NCBI GenBank assembly: GCA_022788205.1
Contig: JALEVQ010000025.1
Location: forward strand, 1 to 46,116
Reading direction: 5' to 3'
DNA length: 46,116 bases
Origin: Robinsoniella sp.
GTDB taxonomy: Bacteria > Bacillota > Clostridia > Lachnospirales > Lachnospiraceae
Notes under the pieces: model-generated
What the model was told of the DNA's origin: nothing
Databases searched by the model: none
Seen by the model: the letters and a program-made list of their open reading frames with translations, nothing else
Position numbers and translations under genes: made by a program
Part shown: in pieces, positions 1-8,156 of the stretch
Position numbering within the stretch: the first letter of the stretch is position 1
Layout: each line of letters starts with the position of its first letter

Positions 1-198
1 TTTCATCCTGTCATTGACTTTTTCCATGACTTTGTCAAAGTCTTCTATGTTTTCTTCCGTTCTTGTGATCATCATGTGCACTGTGATCTCTTCTTTTACT
101 TCCTGGCTACATGTCGCTATTTTTGTCTCTGCTGCCAGAATCATCCATATGATTCCCAAGGCTGCAATGGTGACTCCCACTTTACGCATTCTCTTCAT
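1..198 (-). CDS. N-terminus of a secreted protein, probably an ABC solute-binding protein (cut by window edge)
   Basis: Only the first 66 codons are present; the gene runs off the left edge. The start MKRMRKVGVT is followed by a hydrophobic stretch (about residues 8-22) typical of a signal peptide or signal anchor. After it comes a polar segment with TRTEENIEDFDKVMEKVNDR, which resembles the first strand and helix of large extracellular solute-binding proteins. A Cys near residue 32 (IATC) is a poor lipobox. The start overlaps the end of the response regulator gene by 17 bases, and an AGGAAGAGGAG ribosome site lies inside that gene, so the two are probably translationally coupled. An ATG at 189 is an alternative start. 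The context (kinase, regulator, binding protein) fits a sugar sensing or uptake operon. The family call is inferred from a short fragment. Confidence 0.5.
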   Translation of the reverse strand, partial: MKRMRKVGVTIAALGIIWMILAAETKIATCSQEVKEEITVHMMITRTEENIEDFDKVMEKVNDRMK

Positions 199-1783
199 AT
201 CTCTCCTCTTCCTTTTTGCGATACTTTTTTCGATAGTCCATCGGTGACATCTGTGTGGCTTTTTTGAAAGAGGTAGAAAAATGAGAAAAATGAGAATATC
301 CTACCATCTGTGCAATCGTACTCACAGAAATATCTGTCGCACTGAGCAAATCCTGCGCTTTCTCCACCCTCTTTTGGTTGATATATTTTTGCAGAGGCAT
401 ACCTGTCTCCTTTTTAAACAGGCGAGATAGATAATCAGAATTCATGCAGACCTCACGGGCCACATCATCACATCCCATTACTTTATCCAGGTTCTGTCTG
501 ATATACTGCTCTGCCTGTCCGACGACAGAAGAGTCGCTTTTTGCAAACTGAATCACATTCCCCGTCTTGTCCAAAATATGAAAAATCCATTTTTCAAAGT
601 CTTCCAGCGTCAAGAGCGCTGAGGAAGTGATATTTTTTGACTCCTGATCTTCAAAGAGCAGATGTGCCTGAATCCCAGCTTCCTTGAGTACCACATACAC
701 TGCCTGTAACAGATCATTCTGCATCTTTGCGAGCAAAATCCCATCCAGCTTTTTTTGCTCCTGTTCCTTTTTCAGATAACTTTTAATCTGGTATACCGCC
801 TGCCCAATCTGCTGTCCCTGTGTCAGACGGATGACTTCGTTATAGTCAAAAGGATCATATTCTTTTTTTCTGTCGTCATCATCCTCTCTCTGCCATATCT
901 GATTTTCCCAGGTCACATTGTTTTTTTCTGCGTTCTGTAAAATCTGTACTTCTTTTGCCAAATCTTCAATTTTTACACTTTTTCCGCGGTAGCCGCTGAT
1001 CCCGCACTGAAAATAGTCCTGGAAAGCCAAGAGATACGCCTCACAGCTCTTCCGTACCTTTTCGTCTTCCCACGTTCCATATAAAAGTACAACAATCCCT
1101 CTCTCCTGGACATCTGCACACCCTACTCTCTGTGCTGTTTTTTCAAACAATTCATATCCTATATTTTTCATGATAAACTGTACAGATCCTCTGTCACATT
1201 CTTTGAGTGATTCAGGATATTTTTTGATGCAAAATAAAATCGGAAGATATTCCATATTTTCTTCCAGCGAAATCGTCTTCTGCTTCGCATATTCATTCAG
1301 TCTCTTCCAGTCGCCCTCAACGATTCCCAGCATCACTTCTGTCCAAAACCGTTCTTCAAGCATCTTATGTCTTTTTTTCCAGTTTTTGCTCTCCTGCACC
1401 AGATGTTTGTTCTCTCTCTGTTTTTCGATTGCCTTTTCCAATGCTGTATTCAACTCTTCATCAGTGACCGGTTTAAGCAGATAATCAAAGCTTCCTACTT
1501 TGATCGCCTGTGTCGCATAATGAAAATCGGCATGGCTTGTCAAAATCATCATGATCACCATGTACCCTTCTCTGCGAATCCACTCCATCAGCTCCAGCCC
1601 ATTGCCACGCGGCATCTCGATATCGCACAGAGCAATGTCTACCTTTTCTTTTTGTAAGATTTCTTTTGCTTCCTGCACACGATATGCGCAGAAAATCTGC
1701 TCAATGCCAAGTTTCTCCCTCTGAATTGCACTGATAATTCCCTGTACTGCCAAAACATCATCATCAACGACTAATACGTTCAT
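182..1783 (-). CDS. AraC-type response regulator, YesN family
   Basis: A 533-residue regulator. It has an N-terminal receiver domain (about residues 1-120) with the acidic pocket VVDDD, phospho-acceptor Asp54 in CDIEMP, Thr/Ser in LTSHAD and Lys in YLLKP. A long central region of unclear fold follows. The C-terminus (about 425-525) carries two AraC helix-turn-helices, including NSDYLSRLFKKETG and VGYSHFSHFSTSFKK. The ATG at 1783 was chosen because MNVLVVDDD is the normal receiver start and GGAGGAG lies 4 bases upstream. The reading frame opens 24 bases earlier without a comparable site. It overlaps the end of the kinase gene by 20 bases. It presumably receives phosphate from that kinase and activates nearby sugar genes, as YesN-type regulators usually do. 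The target is not visible here. Confidence 0.93.
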   Translation of the reverse strand: MNVLVVDDDVLAVQGIISAIQREKLGIEQIFCAYRVQEAKEILQKEKVDIALCDIEMPRGNGLELMEWIRREGYMVIMMILTSHADFHYATQAIKVGSFDYLLKPVTDEELNTALEKAIEKQRENKHLVQESKNWKKRHKMLEERFWTEVMLGIVEGDWKRLNEYAKQKTISLEENMEYLPILFCIKKYPESLKECDRGSVQFIMKNIGYELFEKTAQRVGCADVQERGIVVLLYGTWEDEKVRKSCEAYLLAFQDYFQCGISGYRGKSVKIEDLAKEVQILQNAEKNNVTWENQIWQREDDDDRKKEYDPFDYNEVIRLTQGQQIGQAVYQIKSYLKKEQEQKKLDGILLAKMQNDLLQAVYVVLKEAGIQAHLLFEDQESKNITSSALLTLEDFEKWIFHILDKTGNVIQFAKSDSSVVGQAEQYIRQNLDKVMGCDDVAREVCMNSDYLSRLFKKETGMPLQKYINQKRVEKAQDLLSATDISVSTIAQMVGYSHFSHFSTSFKKATQMSPMDYRKKYRKKEEERYEENA

Positions 1784-3542
1784 CTTTCTCCTCCAGACTG
1801 TAATCATTTGATTGTGTTTCCTGCAAAAGCCAGATCGTTACGATCGCTCCTCCATCCTCTCCATTCTCAAAGTACATTTTTGCTCTTTCTCCATACAAGA
1901 TTTCAAGACGACTCCGGACATTTTGAATTCCAATTCTCTTCTTGCCTTCCCGCACCACCCTCTGTTCCTGGTTCAGCGCCTCCAGAACATCCGGTTCAAA
2001 TCCGTCTCCATTGTCTCTGACACAAATCTTCAAACTCCCCTTTTCTTTTTTCACTTCAATCGAAATCTTCACCTCTTTTTCTTCGGATTCTCCATATTTT
2101 ATACTGTTTTCCACAAAGGGCTGAATAATCATAATCGGAATCTTTTCCTTCATCAACGTTTGCGGAATATCCATATCAATCTGAATTTTGCTTGTGTTCG
2201 CCGTGCGCAGTTCCTGCAGATGGAGATAATTCTGTATAAAATTGACCTCTTCCTCCAAAAATCCCCACGTTTCTCCGTACAGCGTATAGCGAAAATGTTT
2301 CACAAGAGACAGTGTCATATTTTTTACCATCTCCATATTGTTCAATCTGGCATAGCTGTAAAGCACATTCATAGCATTGATGAAAAAATGCGGGTTTGTC
2401 TGAATCTGCAAAAAGTCAAGCTGCGCTTTCTGCTTCTGAATTTTCTCCTCATAGACTTTGATCTTTAAATGTTTGATCTCTTTGAGCATCTTGTTAAAGC
2501 TGTCATTCAGAACGCTGAACTCCTTCGTGTTGCTCTCCTCAGGAAGTACCACATCCAGATTTCCCTCTTCCACCTTTTCCATCACCTCGACTACATGTTC
2601 CAGTGGAATGGCAATCTCTTCATCGGAATACCGTATGAACATCCACAAAAGTCCGATGGATACCAGAATCATCATCACAATCAGGATACTGAACAGGTGA
2701 ATTCCTCTCTGAATCTCGTTGTCCAGAATCAGAGCGACAAAATAGTATTCTCCATTCTCGATCGGTTCTGCAATCACCATATAGCGCTTGTCTTTTCCAG
2801 TCAGATAATATTCTGAAAAATCTTGTTCCCAGTTTATGCTTTCGTCTCGATAGTGCTGATCTGCGCTGAGCGGCTCCTTCTCTTTTGTCAGCAACAAAAC
2901 AGTCTCTGCACCTTCGATCGGGATCGTGACCGCTTCGTTTAAGATCCGTTCCACGTCACTCCAGCTTCCATAATAACCCCCATGGATATGATAGATACGG
3001 ATCAGATAATATTTATCACCGATATGCATGTGAAACCACTTTGCTGAAATCGGCTTTTTCAGCTCCTGATCTTCCTTTACCAGCTGTCGTATGGTATCCT
3101 CAATCATTTCCTGCTGCTGTATCGTCCCAACGATCGACGTCTCTTTCATATAAATTTCATCTGTCAGATCATAGACAAAGAATCCGTCTACCGTTGAATC
3201 ATACAGTAAAAGGTCTTCCTGAAACTGGCTTTTGAGCTGGTAAGCCGCCAAAATTTTCTCGTCATAGCTTTTTGTCGCTCCCAGATGTTTCACTTCCAAA
3301 TCGCCTCCTATGTTGACCAAACGGGATTTGATGTCTTCCAATCTTGTGTCAATTCTTTCGGCATACAACTGTACTGTGTTTCTATCTGATGCCGCTACTT
3401 GCTCTCGCAAAAGATATCTCGCATACAGATTACTGACAAGAAGCAAAAGAATGATCGGTACAATAAAACAAACTGCACATGTCATAAGGCGATCCTTGAT
3501 CGAATGTCTCTTTCCTCTGCGATGTTTCATGAATCTTCCCAT
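1764..3542 (-). CDS. Sensor histidine kinase, YesM/LytS-type
   Basis: A 592-residue membrane kinase. A first membrane segment (about 20-45) and a second (about 275-300) enclose an extracytoplasmic sensor region of roughly 230 residues. A HAMP linker (about 310-365) follows. The His_kinase domain has the phospho-acceptor motif TNPHFFINAMN, and the ATPase domain has PFVENSIKYG (N box), DNGDGF (G1) and IGIQNVRSRL. The start has an excellent AGGAGG site ending 5 bases before the ATG. It is first in a kinase-regulator-secreted protein operon. Kinases of this type usually sense an extracellular saccharide, often through a binding protein. The ligand cannot be read from the sequence. Confidence 0.93.
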   Translation of the reverse strand: MGRFMKHRRGKRHSIKDRLMTCAVCFIVPIILLLLVSNLYARYLLREQVAASDRNTVQLYAERIDTRLEDIKSRLVNIGGDLEVKHLGATKSYDEKILAAYQLKSQFQEDLLLYDSTVDGFFVYDLTDEIYMKETSIVGTIQQQEMIEDTIRQLVKEDQELKKPISAKWFHMHIGDKYYLIRIYHIHGGYYGSWSDVERILNEAVTIPIEGAETVLLLTKEKEPLSADQHYRDESINWEQDFSEYYLTGKDKRYMVIAEPIENGEYYFVALILDNEIQRGIHLFSILIVMMILVSIGLLWMFIRYSDEEIAIPLEHVVEVMEKVEEGNLDVVLPEESNTKEFSVLNDSFNKMLKEIKHLKIKVYEEKIQKQKAQLDFLQIQTNPHFFINAMNVLYSYARLNNMEMVKNMTLSLVKHFRYTLYGETWGFLEEEVNFIQNYLHLQELRTANTSKIQIDMDIPQTLMKEKIPIMIIQPFVENSIKYGESEEKEVKISIEVKKEKGSLKICVRDNGDGFEPDVLEALNQEQRVVREGKKRIGIQNVRSRLEILYGERAKMYFENGEDGGAIVTIWLLQETQSNDYSLEEKDERISR

Positions 3543-3704
3543 AATTTCCTCCTAAGGCTGCATTCCATGTGGTATTCATCCTATTTTTTCCACATTTCTC
3601 GGCTCTCTCCCCATGACTTCAACAAATGCAGCAATTTTTTCCATCTTCATAAAAAATATATCATCTTCTTCTTTTATAGTAAAGAAATTATAACAAATTT
3701 ATCT

Positions 3705-3741
3705 TCCAAAAAAGGAAGGAGGTTCTTATCCCCCTTCCTTT
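3705..3741 (-). terminator. Intrinsic terminator after the sirtuin gene
   Basis: Arms at 3711-3722 and 3730-3741 pair over 12 positions with one mismatch around a 7-base loop. Read on the minus strand, the stem ends in a run of six T. It lies about 45 bases beyond the sirtuin stop codon. Confidence 0.75.
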
Positions 3742-3786
3742 CTTATACTCTTTCTCTGTCAGATATCACCGTGACTGCCACTGCGC

Positions 3787-4521
3787 TTATTCATATCCCA
3801 GCTGACCGAGCACATTTTTAGGTTCATCAATGATCACCAAATCCGCTGTATCGTCAGAGTGATGTGGTCTCTGATGGATGACCACAAGATATTTTCCGTT
3901 AAAATAGCGGATATAATTTGCAAATACCTCTGACTGCAGCGTCGCTCCGAGAACCAGCAGCACTTCTGCCCTTTCCACTTCCAATGTCGTGTCGCGCATC
4001 AAGCGTGCATCGACCATCTCACCAAACAGAGAAACCTGTGGTCGTATCGCTCCCTTGCAGTTCTCGCAGAACGGGATTCCCTTTGCGTCTAAGATATATT
4101 CTACCGGATATTCTTTCTCACAGCGCGTACAGCGGTTCTTATAGACACTTCCTCTCAGATTAATCACATGGGAACAGCCTGCTCTTCTCGGCTGGTCATA
4201 GATGTTGGAAGTGATGACACATTGCAGTTTCCCCGCTTTTTCCATAGCAGCCAGCGCTGACCCGGAAGAAGTAGGTGATGGAATATCTCCCAGAATTTCG
4301 TTTTTATAAAATTCGAAGAACTTTTCCGGTCGTGTGGAATAATACACGCTGCTGAAGAGATCTTCCGGTGAATCATGATATTTTTTTTCAATCTCATAGG
4401 CACGTTCCTGATGTTTGATAGACCTGCGTCCTGCCTCTTCCAGCATTCCAGATCCCCACAGTGCAACTGTATATTTGCTCTCTTCTAAAATTCGCTTTAA
4501 CATAGCTACCTTTTTTTCCAT
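3787..4521 (-). CDS. Sir2-family protein with altered active site
   Basis: A 244-residue protein with clear sirtuin layout. The zinc ribbon cysteines are Cys131, Cys134, Cys152 and Cys155 (CTRC and CENC), followed by IRPQVSLFGE, a family hallmark. The catalytic parts are changed. The NAD motif GAG is WGSG (22-25), TQNID is TSNIY (104-108), GTS is GAT (192-194), and the catalytic His of the HGS motif is Arg123 (NLRGS). Classical sirtuins remove acyl groups from lysine using NAD and need that His. This one may therefore be inactive as a deacylase, or do a different NAD reaction such as ADP-ribose transfer. It sits alone between two terminator/promoter regions, so no partner gene helps. Family assignment is firm; function is open. 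Confidence 0.85.
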   Translation of the reverse strand: MEKKVAMLKRILEESKYTVALWGSGMLEEAGRRSIKHQERAYEIEKKYHDSPEDLFSSVYYSTRPEKFFEFYKNEILGDIPSPTSSGSALAAMEKAGKLQCVITSNIYDQPRRAGCSHVINLRGSVYKNRCTRCEKEYPVEYILDAKGIPFCENCKGAIRPQVSLFGEMVDARLMRDTTLEVERAEVLLVLGATLQSEVFANYIRYFNGKYLVVIHQRPHHSDDTADLVIIDEPKNVLGQLGYE

Positions 4522-4543
4522 AACAGAAACCCTCCTTTTCGCT

Positions 4544-4614
4544 ATTTGACTAATTTTTCAAAAAATACCCTGCTGTTTTTCTGTATTTTAGTCAAATTTC
4601 TTATCTCTATTATA
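4544..4614 (-). promoter_or_regulatory. Promoter region of the sirtuin gene with a spaced inverted repeat
   Basis: A TATAAT -10 box (minus strand, 4609-4614) precedes a 10-base inverted repeat, ATTTGACTAA at 4544-4553 and its complement at 4588-4597. The repeat falls in the 5' leader and ends near the AAAGGAGGG ribosome site. It could be an operator or an RNA stem that limits access to the ribosome site. No strong -35 was found. Confidence 0.4.
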
Positions 4615-4760
4615 CATGGTTTCTGGTAATTATGCTATGTTTTTTTTATTTTTTTCACAGGTTTTTATGTTTTTTCCCTAATTTCATTTTTTCTCAAAAA
4701 TCTAAATCTTTTCTCTTTTAAACAGATATCAGCACCTCACCGCCTGTGATTGATTTTCCC

Positions 4761-6095
4761 TCAAGAAATCTGATGACTCTGCCACTTCCCGCTCCGATAG
4801 AACATAAGAGAAACCGCCGTTCCTATCGTCCAGCCAATCGGCCAGGACAGCCAGATTCCCAGTGTCCCGAAAATTCCCGCCAGAATATAGGAGAGCACTA
4901 CCCTTAAAATTAGATCCAAAAATGTCGATATCATGAACATCTGCATTGCTCCGGCACCGCGCATCACACCGTCTGCCAGAATTTTCAGTGCAACCACAAA
5001 ATAAAATGGCGTTACAATTTTCAGAAATTGTATTCCCGTCTCCATCGCCACCTCGCTGTCACTGTTCATAAACATCGAGATCATCTGTCTGCCAAAAAAG
5101 AAAAATGCGATAAAAAATGGCAGGGCTATGCACATCCCCATCTCCACTGACGCAATAAATCCTTTTCGCACCCTCTCTGTCTTTCCAGCGCCAAGATTCT
5201 GTGCCGTAAAGTTTGAAGTCGCATTTCCCAGTGTGCTGAAACTTGTGATGGTGAAAGTGTTCAGCTTGATCGCAGCCGAATATCCCGCAATGATTGACGA
5301 GCCAAACGAGTTAATCAAGCTCTGGATAAAAATATTTCCGATTGAGATAAAACTCTGCTGCAAAATGCTCGGTATCGCCACAATGCTGATCTTTTTCAGC
5401 ATGGAACCTGAGAACAACTGCCAGCTCTCTTCTGTCTTCACCGTCTTTAACCGCCGCAACACCGTCAAAAGTGCAAGAACACATGCGATTCCCTGCGCCA
5501 GAAACGTTGCCCATGCAACACCCGCAACCCCCCAATGGAAGATCGCCACAAAAAGGTAGTCCAGAACAATATTTCCGAGAGAAGAACCGATCAGAAAATA
5601 GAGAGGTGTCTTCGAATCTCCCAGAGATGTGAAAATGCCGGTCGCCACATTATACAAAAACAGGAACGTAAATCCTCCGATATAAATCTTCAAATACAAA
5701 TCTCCGTCCTCAAAAATATTGTCCGGCGTGTTGACCATATGCATCATAGCGCCACTCCCCAGAACACCTGCTACCGTCAAAATCATCGAAAGCATAAATG
5801 CTGTGACCAGTGTTGTGGAGACTGCCGTTTTCATAGCCCCGTATTTCTTTGCCCCAAACAGCTGGGAAATGATGACAGAACACCCAATGTTGCTGCCGAC
5901 TGCGATCGCCATAAAAATCATAGTGATCGGATAGGAAGCCCCGACCGCCGCCAGCGCATTTTCCCCCGCAAACTTTCCCGCAATCACACTGTCCGCAATA
6001 TTGTAAAGCTGCTGGAAAATCACGCTGATAAAGAGCGGAAGCGTAAACTTCCACAACACACTCTGCGCTTTTCCCTCTGTCAAATCGTGAATCAT
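4761..6095 (-). CDS. MATE-family multidrug/toxin exporter
   Basis: About 444 residues with twelve hydrophobic segments. The MATE N-terminus KFTLPLFISVIFQQLYNIAD and the half-repeat feature around LQQSFISIGNIFIQ are both visible. MATE proteins export cationic drugs or metabolites in exchange for sodium or protons. The start at 6095 (MIHDLTEGK) is preferred because GGAAGG lies 8 bases upstream. The reading frame continues to an ATG at 6146, which would add a basic, membrane-unlike 17-residue extension without a good ribosome site. It is a single-gene unit; the substrate is unknown. Confidence 0.92.
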   Translation of the reverse strand: MIHDLTEGKAQSVLWKFTLPLFISVIFQQLYNIADSVIAGKFAGENALAAVGASYPITMIFMAIAVGSNIGCSVIISQLFGAKKYGAMKTAVSTTLVTAFMLSMILTVAGVLGSGAMMHMVNTPDNIFEDGDLYLKIYIGGFTFLFLYNVATGIFTSLGDSKTPLYFLIGSSLGNIVLDYLFVAIFHWGVAGVAWATFLAQGIACVLALLTVLRRLKTVKTEESWQLFSGSMLKKISIVAIPSILQQSFISIGNIFIQSLINSFGSSIIAGYSAAIKLNTFTITSFSTLGNATSNFTAQNLGAGKTERVRKGFIASVEMGMCIALPFFIAFFFFGRQMISMFMNSDSEVAMETGIQFLKIVTPFYFVVALKILADGVMRGAGAMQMFMISTFLDLILRVVLSYILAGIFGTLGIWLSWPIGWTIGTAVSLMFYRSGKWQSHQIS

Positions 6096-6323
6096 TTCTT
6101 TTTCCTTCCTTCTCTTCCATAATTTCATCCAACGTCTTCTTTCCATCTTCTGTCATTTGTCAGCAACATCAAAAGATGGGAAGTCGCTTTTGTTGATCCA
6201 ATCCAATATTATACTACTGTTTTTGTAAATAGAGTAGAAGAAATTTTTTCTTTGAAACATTTTCTTTTCCGTTTCTTCTCTTTCTGTAAAATATAGAAGT
6301 AGTTCTCAGAAGGCTTATTTATC

Positions 6324-6389
6324 AAAAAAGATTGCTGCAAAATGGTTATCATAGCTTACATTTACTCCCATTTTGCAGCAATCCTTTTT
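6324..6389 (-). terminator. Hairpin terminator after the blaI-M56 operon
   Basis: Perfect 16-base arms at 6330-6345 and 6368-6383 enclose a 22-base loop. The stem is followed by T-rich sequence on both strands (CTTTTT on the plus strand, CTTTTTTGAT on the minus), so it can work both ways. It is the main structure in the 349-base gap between 6096 and 6444. The rest of that gap is AT-rich and presumably carries the promoter of the MATE gene, but no convincing -35/-10 pair was found. Confidence 0.8.
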
Positions 6390-6444
6390 ATCCCTCACAG
6401 ATCAAATTTTCTCAGATACCCGATTCATAGTGCTCCATATTTTT

Positions 6445-7551
6445 TCACTCTGTCTCCTGATGAAATATAGAATTATATTCCTCTAATCGATAAAACACTT
6501 CTTCCGTCTCCGGCATAAAATAGATCTCCATGTCATCTTGCTTTGCGGATTCTATTGCAGAGTCCGAGATCTCTTTTATCTCCACCACAAATACCGTCAG
6601 AGAACTTAATATCATACACACTCCCGCCAATATTCCTGCTGCCGATTTTTTCTTATACTTCATAATCGCCACGATCCTTTCCTGAATTGCGCTTTTCCCG
6701 AAGCCACTGGCAAGCGGGGAAATGCTGTTTTTTTGTTCCGCCATCTGGATCAGTGCCATGGCATACGATGTTCTTCTCTGTGCTCCCCACAGGGAAAGAA
6801 CCTCTTCGTCACAGGCAATCTCGAGATCTCGGTTTGCCAGAATCATCATCACCCAGACAAGGGGATTCCACCAGTGAAGGATCGTCGCTACAAGAATCAG
6901 GAATTTCCACACTGCATCCATTCTTCTAATATGGATACTTTCATGGGTCAAGATATACTCCAGATTCTGATCGCAGACGCTTCCCTTCGGCAGCACCACC
7001 TTGGGATGCAGCACACCGTACGTCATCGGTGTGAAAATCTGGTCAGAAACGAAAATAGGTACTTCTCTGGCTATCACTTTGCATCTGTCCCATACTTTTT
7101 GAATCTCCTCATCTTTTAAGGGCAAAGCTTCATCTAGCCACCGGCGCGACCGAAGATAACAAAATAGAAACACCAACAAAACGAGGACAGCACCCGCTGC
7201 ATACAGCCTCTTCCACAGCCACTCAAATTTAAAATATACGTGCCCAACAATATCCAAAGCCTTTCTACTTTTCCAGCGCAGTGTTTCTTTCTCCTGCACA
7301 GGTTCCATCACACCACCTGCCATATTTTCTGCTGGGTCTGCCGCATTTTGATCTTCTATATTTTGCCTTTCCGTCATGATCCACGCTGCCTGCTTCTGTG
7401 GAAGTGAGATAGAGACAGGCAGCAACAATCTGAACAACACGATACCCCAAAGAATCAGAAACACTTTTTTGGGTATCCGACAAAGCAGAACTATCCGCTC
7501 CGCCAGAATAAAAAGAATCAGGATCCCCGCCGTCAGGCTGATCTGTATCAT
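6445..7551 (-). CDS. M56-family membrane metallopeptidase, BlaR1-like without a sensor domain
   Basis: About 368 residues. It has several N-terminal membrane segments, then a cytoplasmic zinc peptidase motif HESIH followed 30-40 residues later by NRDLEIACDEE, which supplies the third ligand. A last membrane segment (about 310-330) and a 40-residue acidic tail end the protein. BlaR1/MecR1 proteins cleave a BlaI-type repressor on sensing a signal. Here the C-terminal penicillin-binding sensor domain of BlaR1 is absent, so a beta-lactam role is not supported. The ATG at 7551 is preferred over the GTG at 7566 because GAGGTGGGG lies just upstream. It directly follows the repressor gene with no room for a promoter. 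Confidence 0.88.
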   Translation of the reverse strand: MIQISLTAGILILFILAERIVLLCRIPKKVFLILWGIVLFRLLLPVSISLPQKQAAWIMTERQNIEDQNAADPAENMAGGVMEPVQEKETLRWKSRKALDIVGHVYFKFEWLWKRLYAAGAVLVLLVFLFCYLRSRRWLDEALPLKDEEIQKVWDRCKVIAREVPIFVSDQIFTPMTYGVLHPKVVLPKGSVCDQNLEYILTHESIHIRRMDAVWKFLILVATILHWWNPLVWVMMILANRDLEIACDEEVLSLWGAQRRTSYAMALIQMAEQKNSISPLASGFGKSAIQERIVAIMKYKKKSAAGILAGVCMILSSLTVFVVEIKEISDSAIESAKQDDMEIYFMPETEEVFYRLEEYNSIFHQETE

Positions 7552-7567
7552 TCTCACTTTCCCCACC

Positions 7568-7930
7568 TCATTTCAGATCATCGATGATCTTTTTCAGCTC
7601 ATCAATCTCTCCCTTCGACAACCGCTTTCCACCGAGAAACGCTGCAAAAAACTTTTGCGCTGAGCCATCAAACATCTTGTCAATCAGTTCTTCTGTCTCA
7701 TACTGCTGTACTTCTTCCTTTGAGATCAGCGCATGGCACATAAAATTCGGCTCATATCGTTGAATCGTGCCTTTCTCAATACATTTCTTGATGACCGTGT
7801 AGGTTGTGTTTCGGTTCCATCCCGTCTCTTCCTTTAAAATCTTTGCCATCTGTCCTGCTGAGAGATCTCCCTCCCTCCATAAAACCTCCATCACCTTTAA
7901 CTCAGAATCAAATAATTTTTTCTCCATCAT
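7568..7930 (-). CDS. BlaI/MecI/CopY-type transcriptional repressor
   Basis: A 120-residue winged-helix protein. LFDSELKVMEVLWREGDLSA begins the DNA-binding domain, and WNRNTTYTVIKKCIEKG is the recognition helix region typical of the family. The C-terminal half is the dimerisation helix pair in which repressors of this family are cut by their M56 partner. The start has AAGGAG 7 bases upstream. It is first in a two-gene unit with the M56 protease. It very likely binds the palindrome in its own promoter region and may also control the divergent transporter gene. Confidence 0.93.
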   Translation of the reverse strand: MMEKKLFDSELKVMEVLWREGDLSAGQMAKILKEETGWNRNTTYTVIKKCIEKGTIQRYEPNFMCHALISKEEVQQYETEELIDKMFDGSAQKFFAAFLGGKRLSKGEIDELKKIIDDLK

Positions 7931-7947
7931 CGCACTTCTCCTTTATG

Positions 7948-7997
7948 ACTATTGCAATAGTTATTATTATAATATCACAATAGTCATTCCATGTCAA
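7948..7997 (-). promoter_or_regulatory. blaI promoter and operator
   Basis: On the minus strand a consensus -35 TTGACA (7992-7997) and -10 TATTAT (7969-7974) are 17 bases apart. A perfect 14-base palindrome ACTATTGCAATAGT (7948-7961) lies just downstream of the -10, at the expected transcription start. A second half-site, TGACTATTGTG (7976-7986), fills the spacer. Two sites, one in the spacer and one at +1, are the usual layout of an autorepressed BlaI-type promoter. The same DNA lies upstream of the divergent gene at 8157. Confidence 0.8.
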
Positions 7998-8156
7998 GAA
8001 CTCCGAAAAATTTATTTTATCCCTTTTCATCGACTTGGAAGCAGAGATGCTATCATTAGCAAAGCTTTTTCTTTCTGTATTTTTGTGATTTCCAGGAACC
8101 TTTTTCTTTCTCTGACATACTGATAAAATATATTTTCTAAGATTGGAGCGTTATCT

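Noticed and set aside
3787-4521. Sir2 anti-phage defence gene
   Set aside because: The protein has the zinc-ribbon sirtuin layout of deacylases, is alone, and has no TIR, Argonaute or other defence partner.
6445-7930. Beta-lactam resistance operon
   Set aside because: The M56 protein lacks the penicillin-binding sensor domain and no beta-lactamase gene is next to it.
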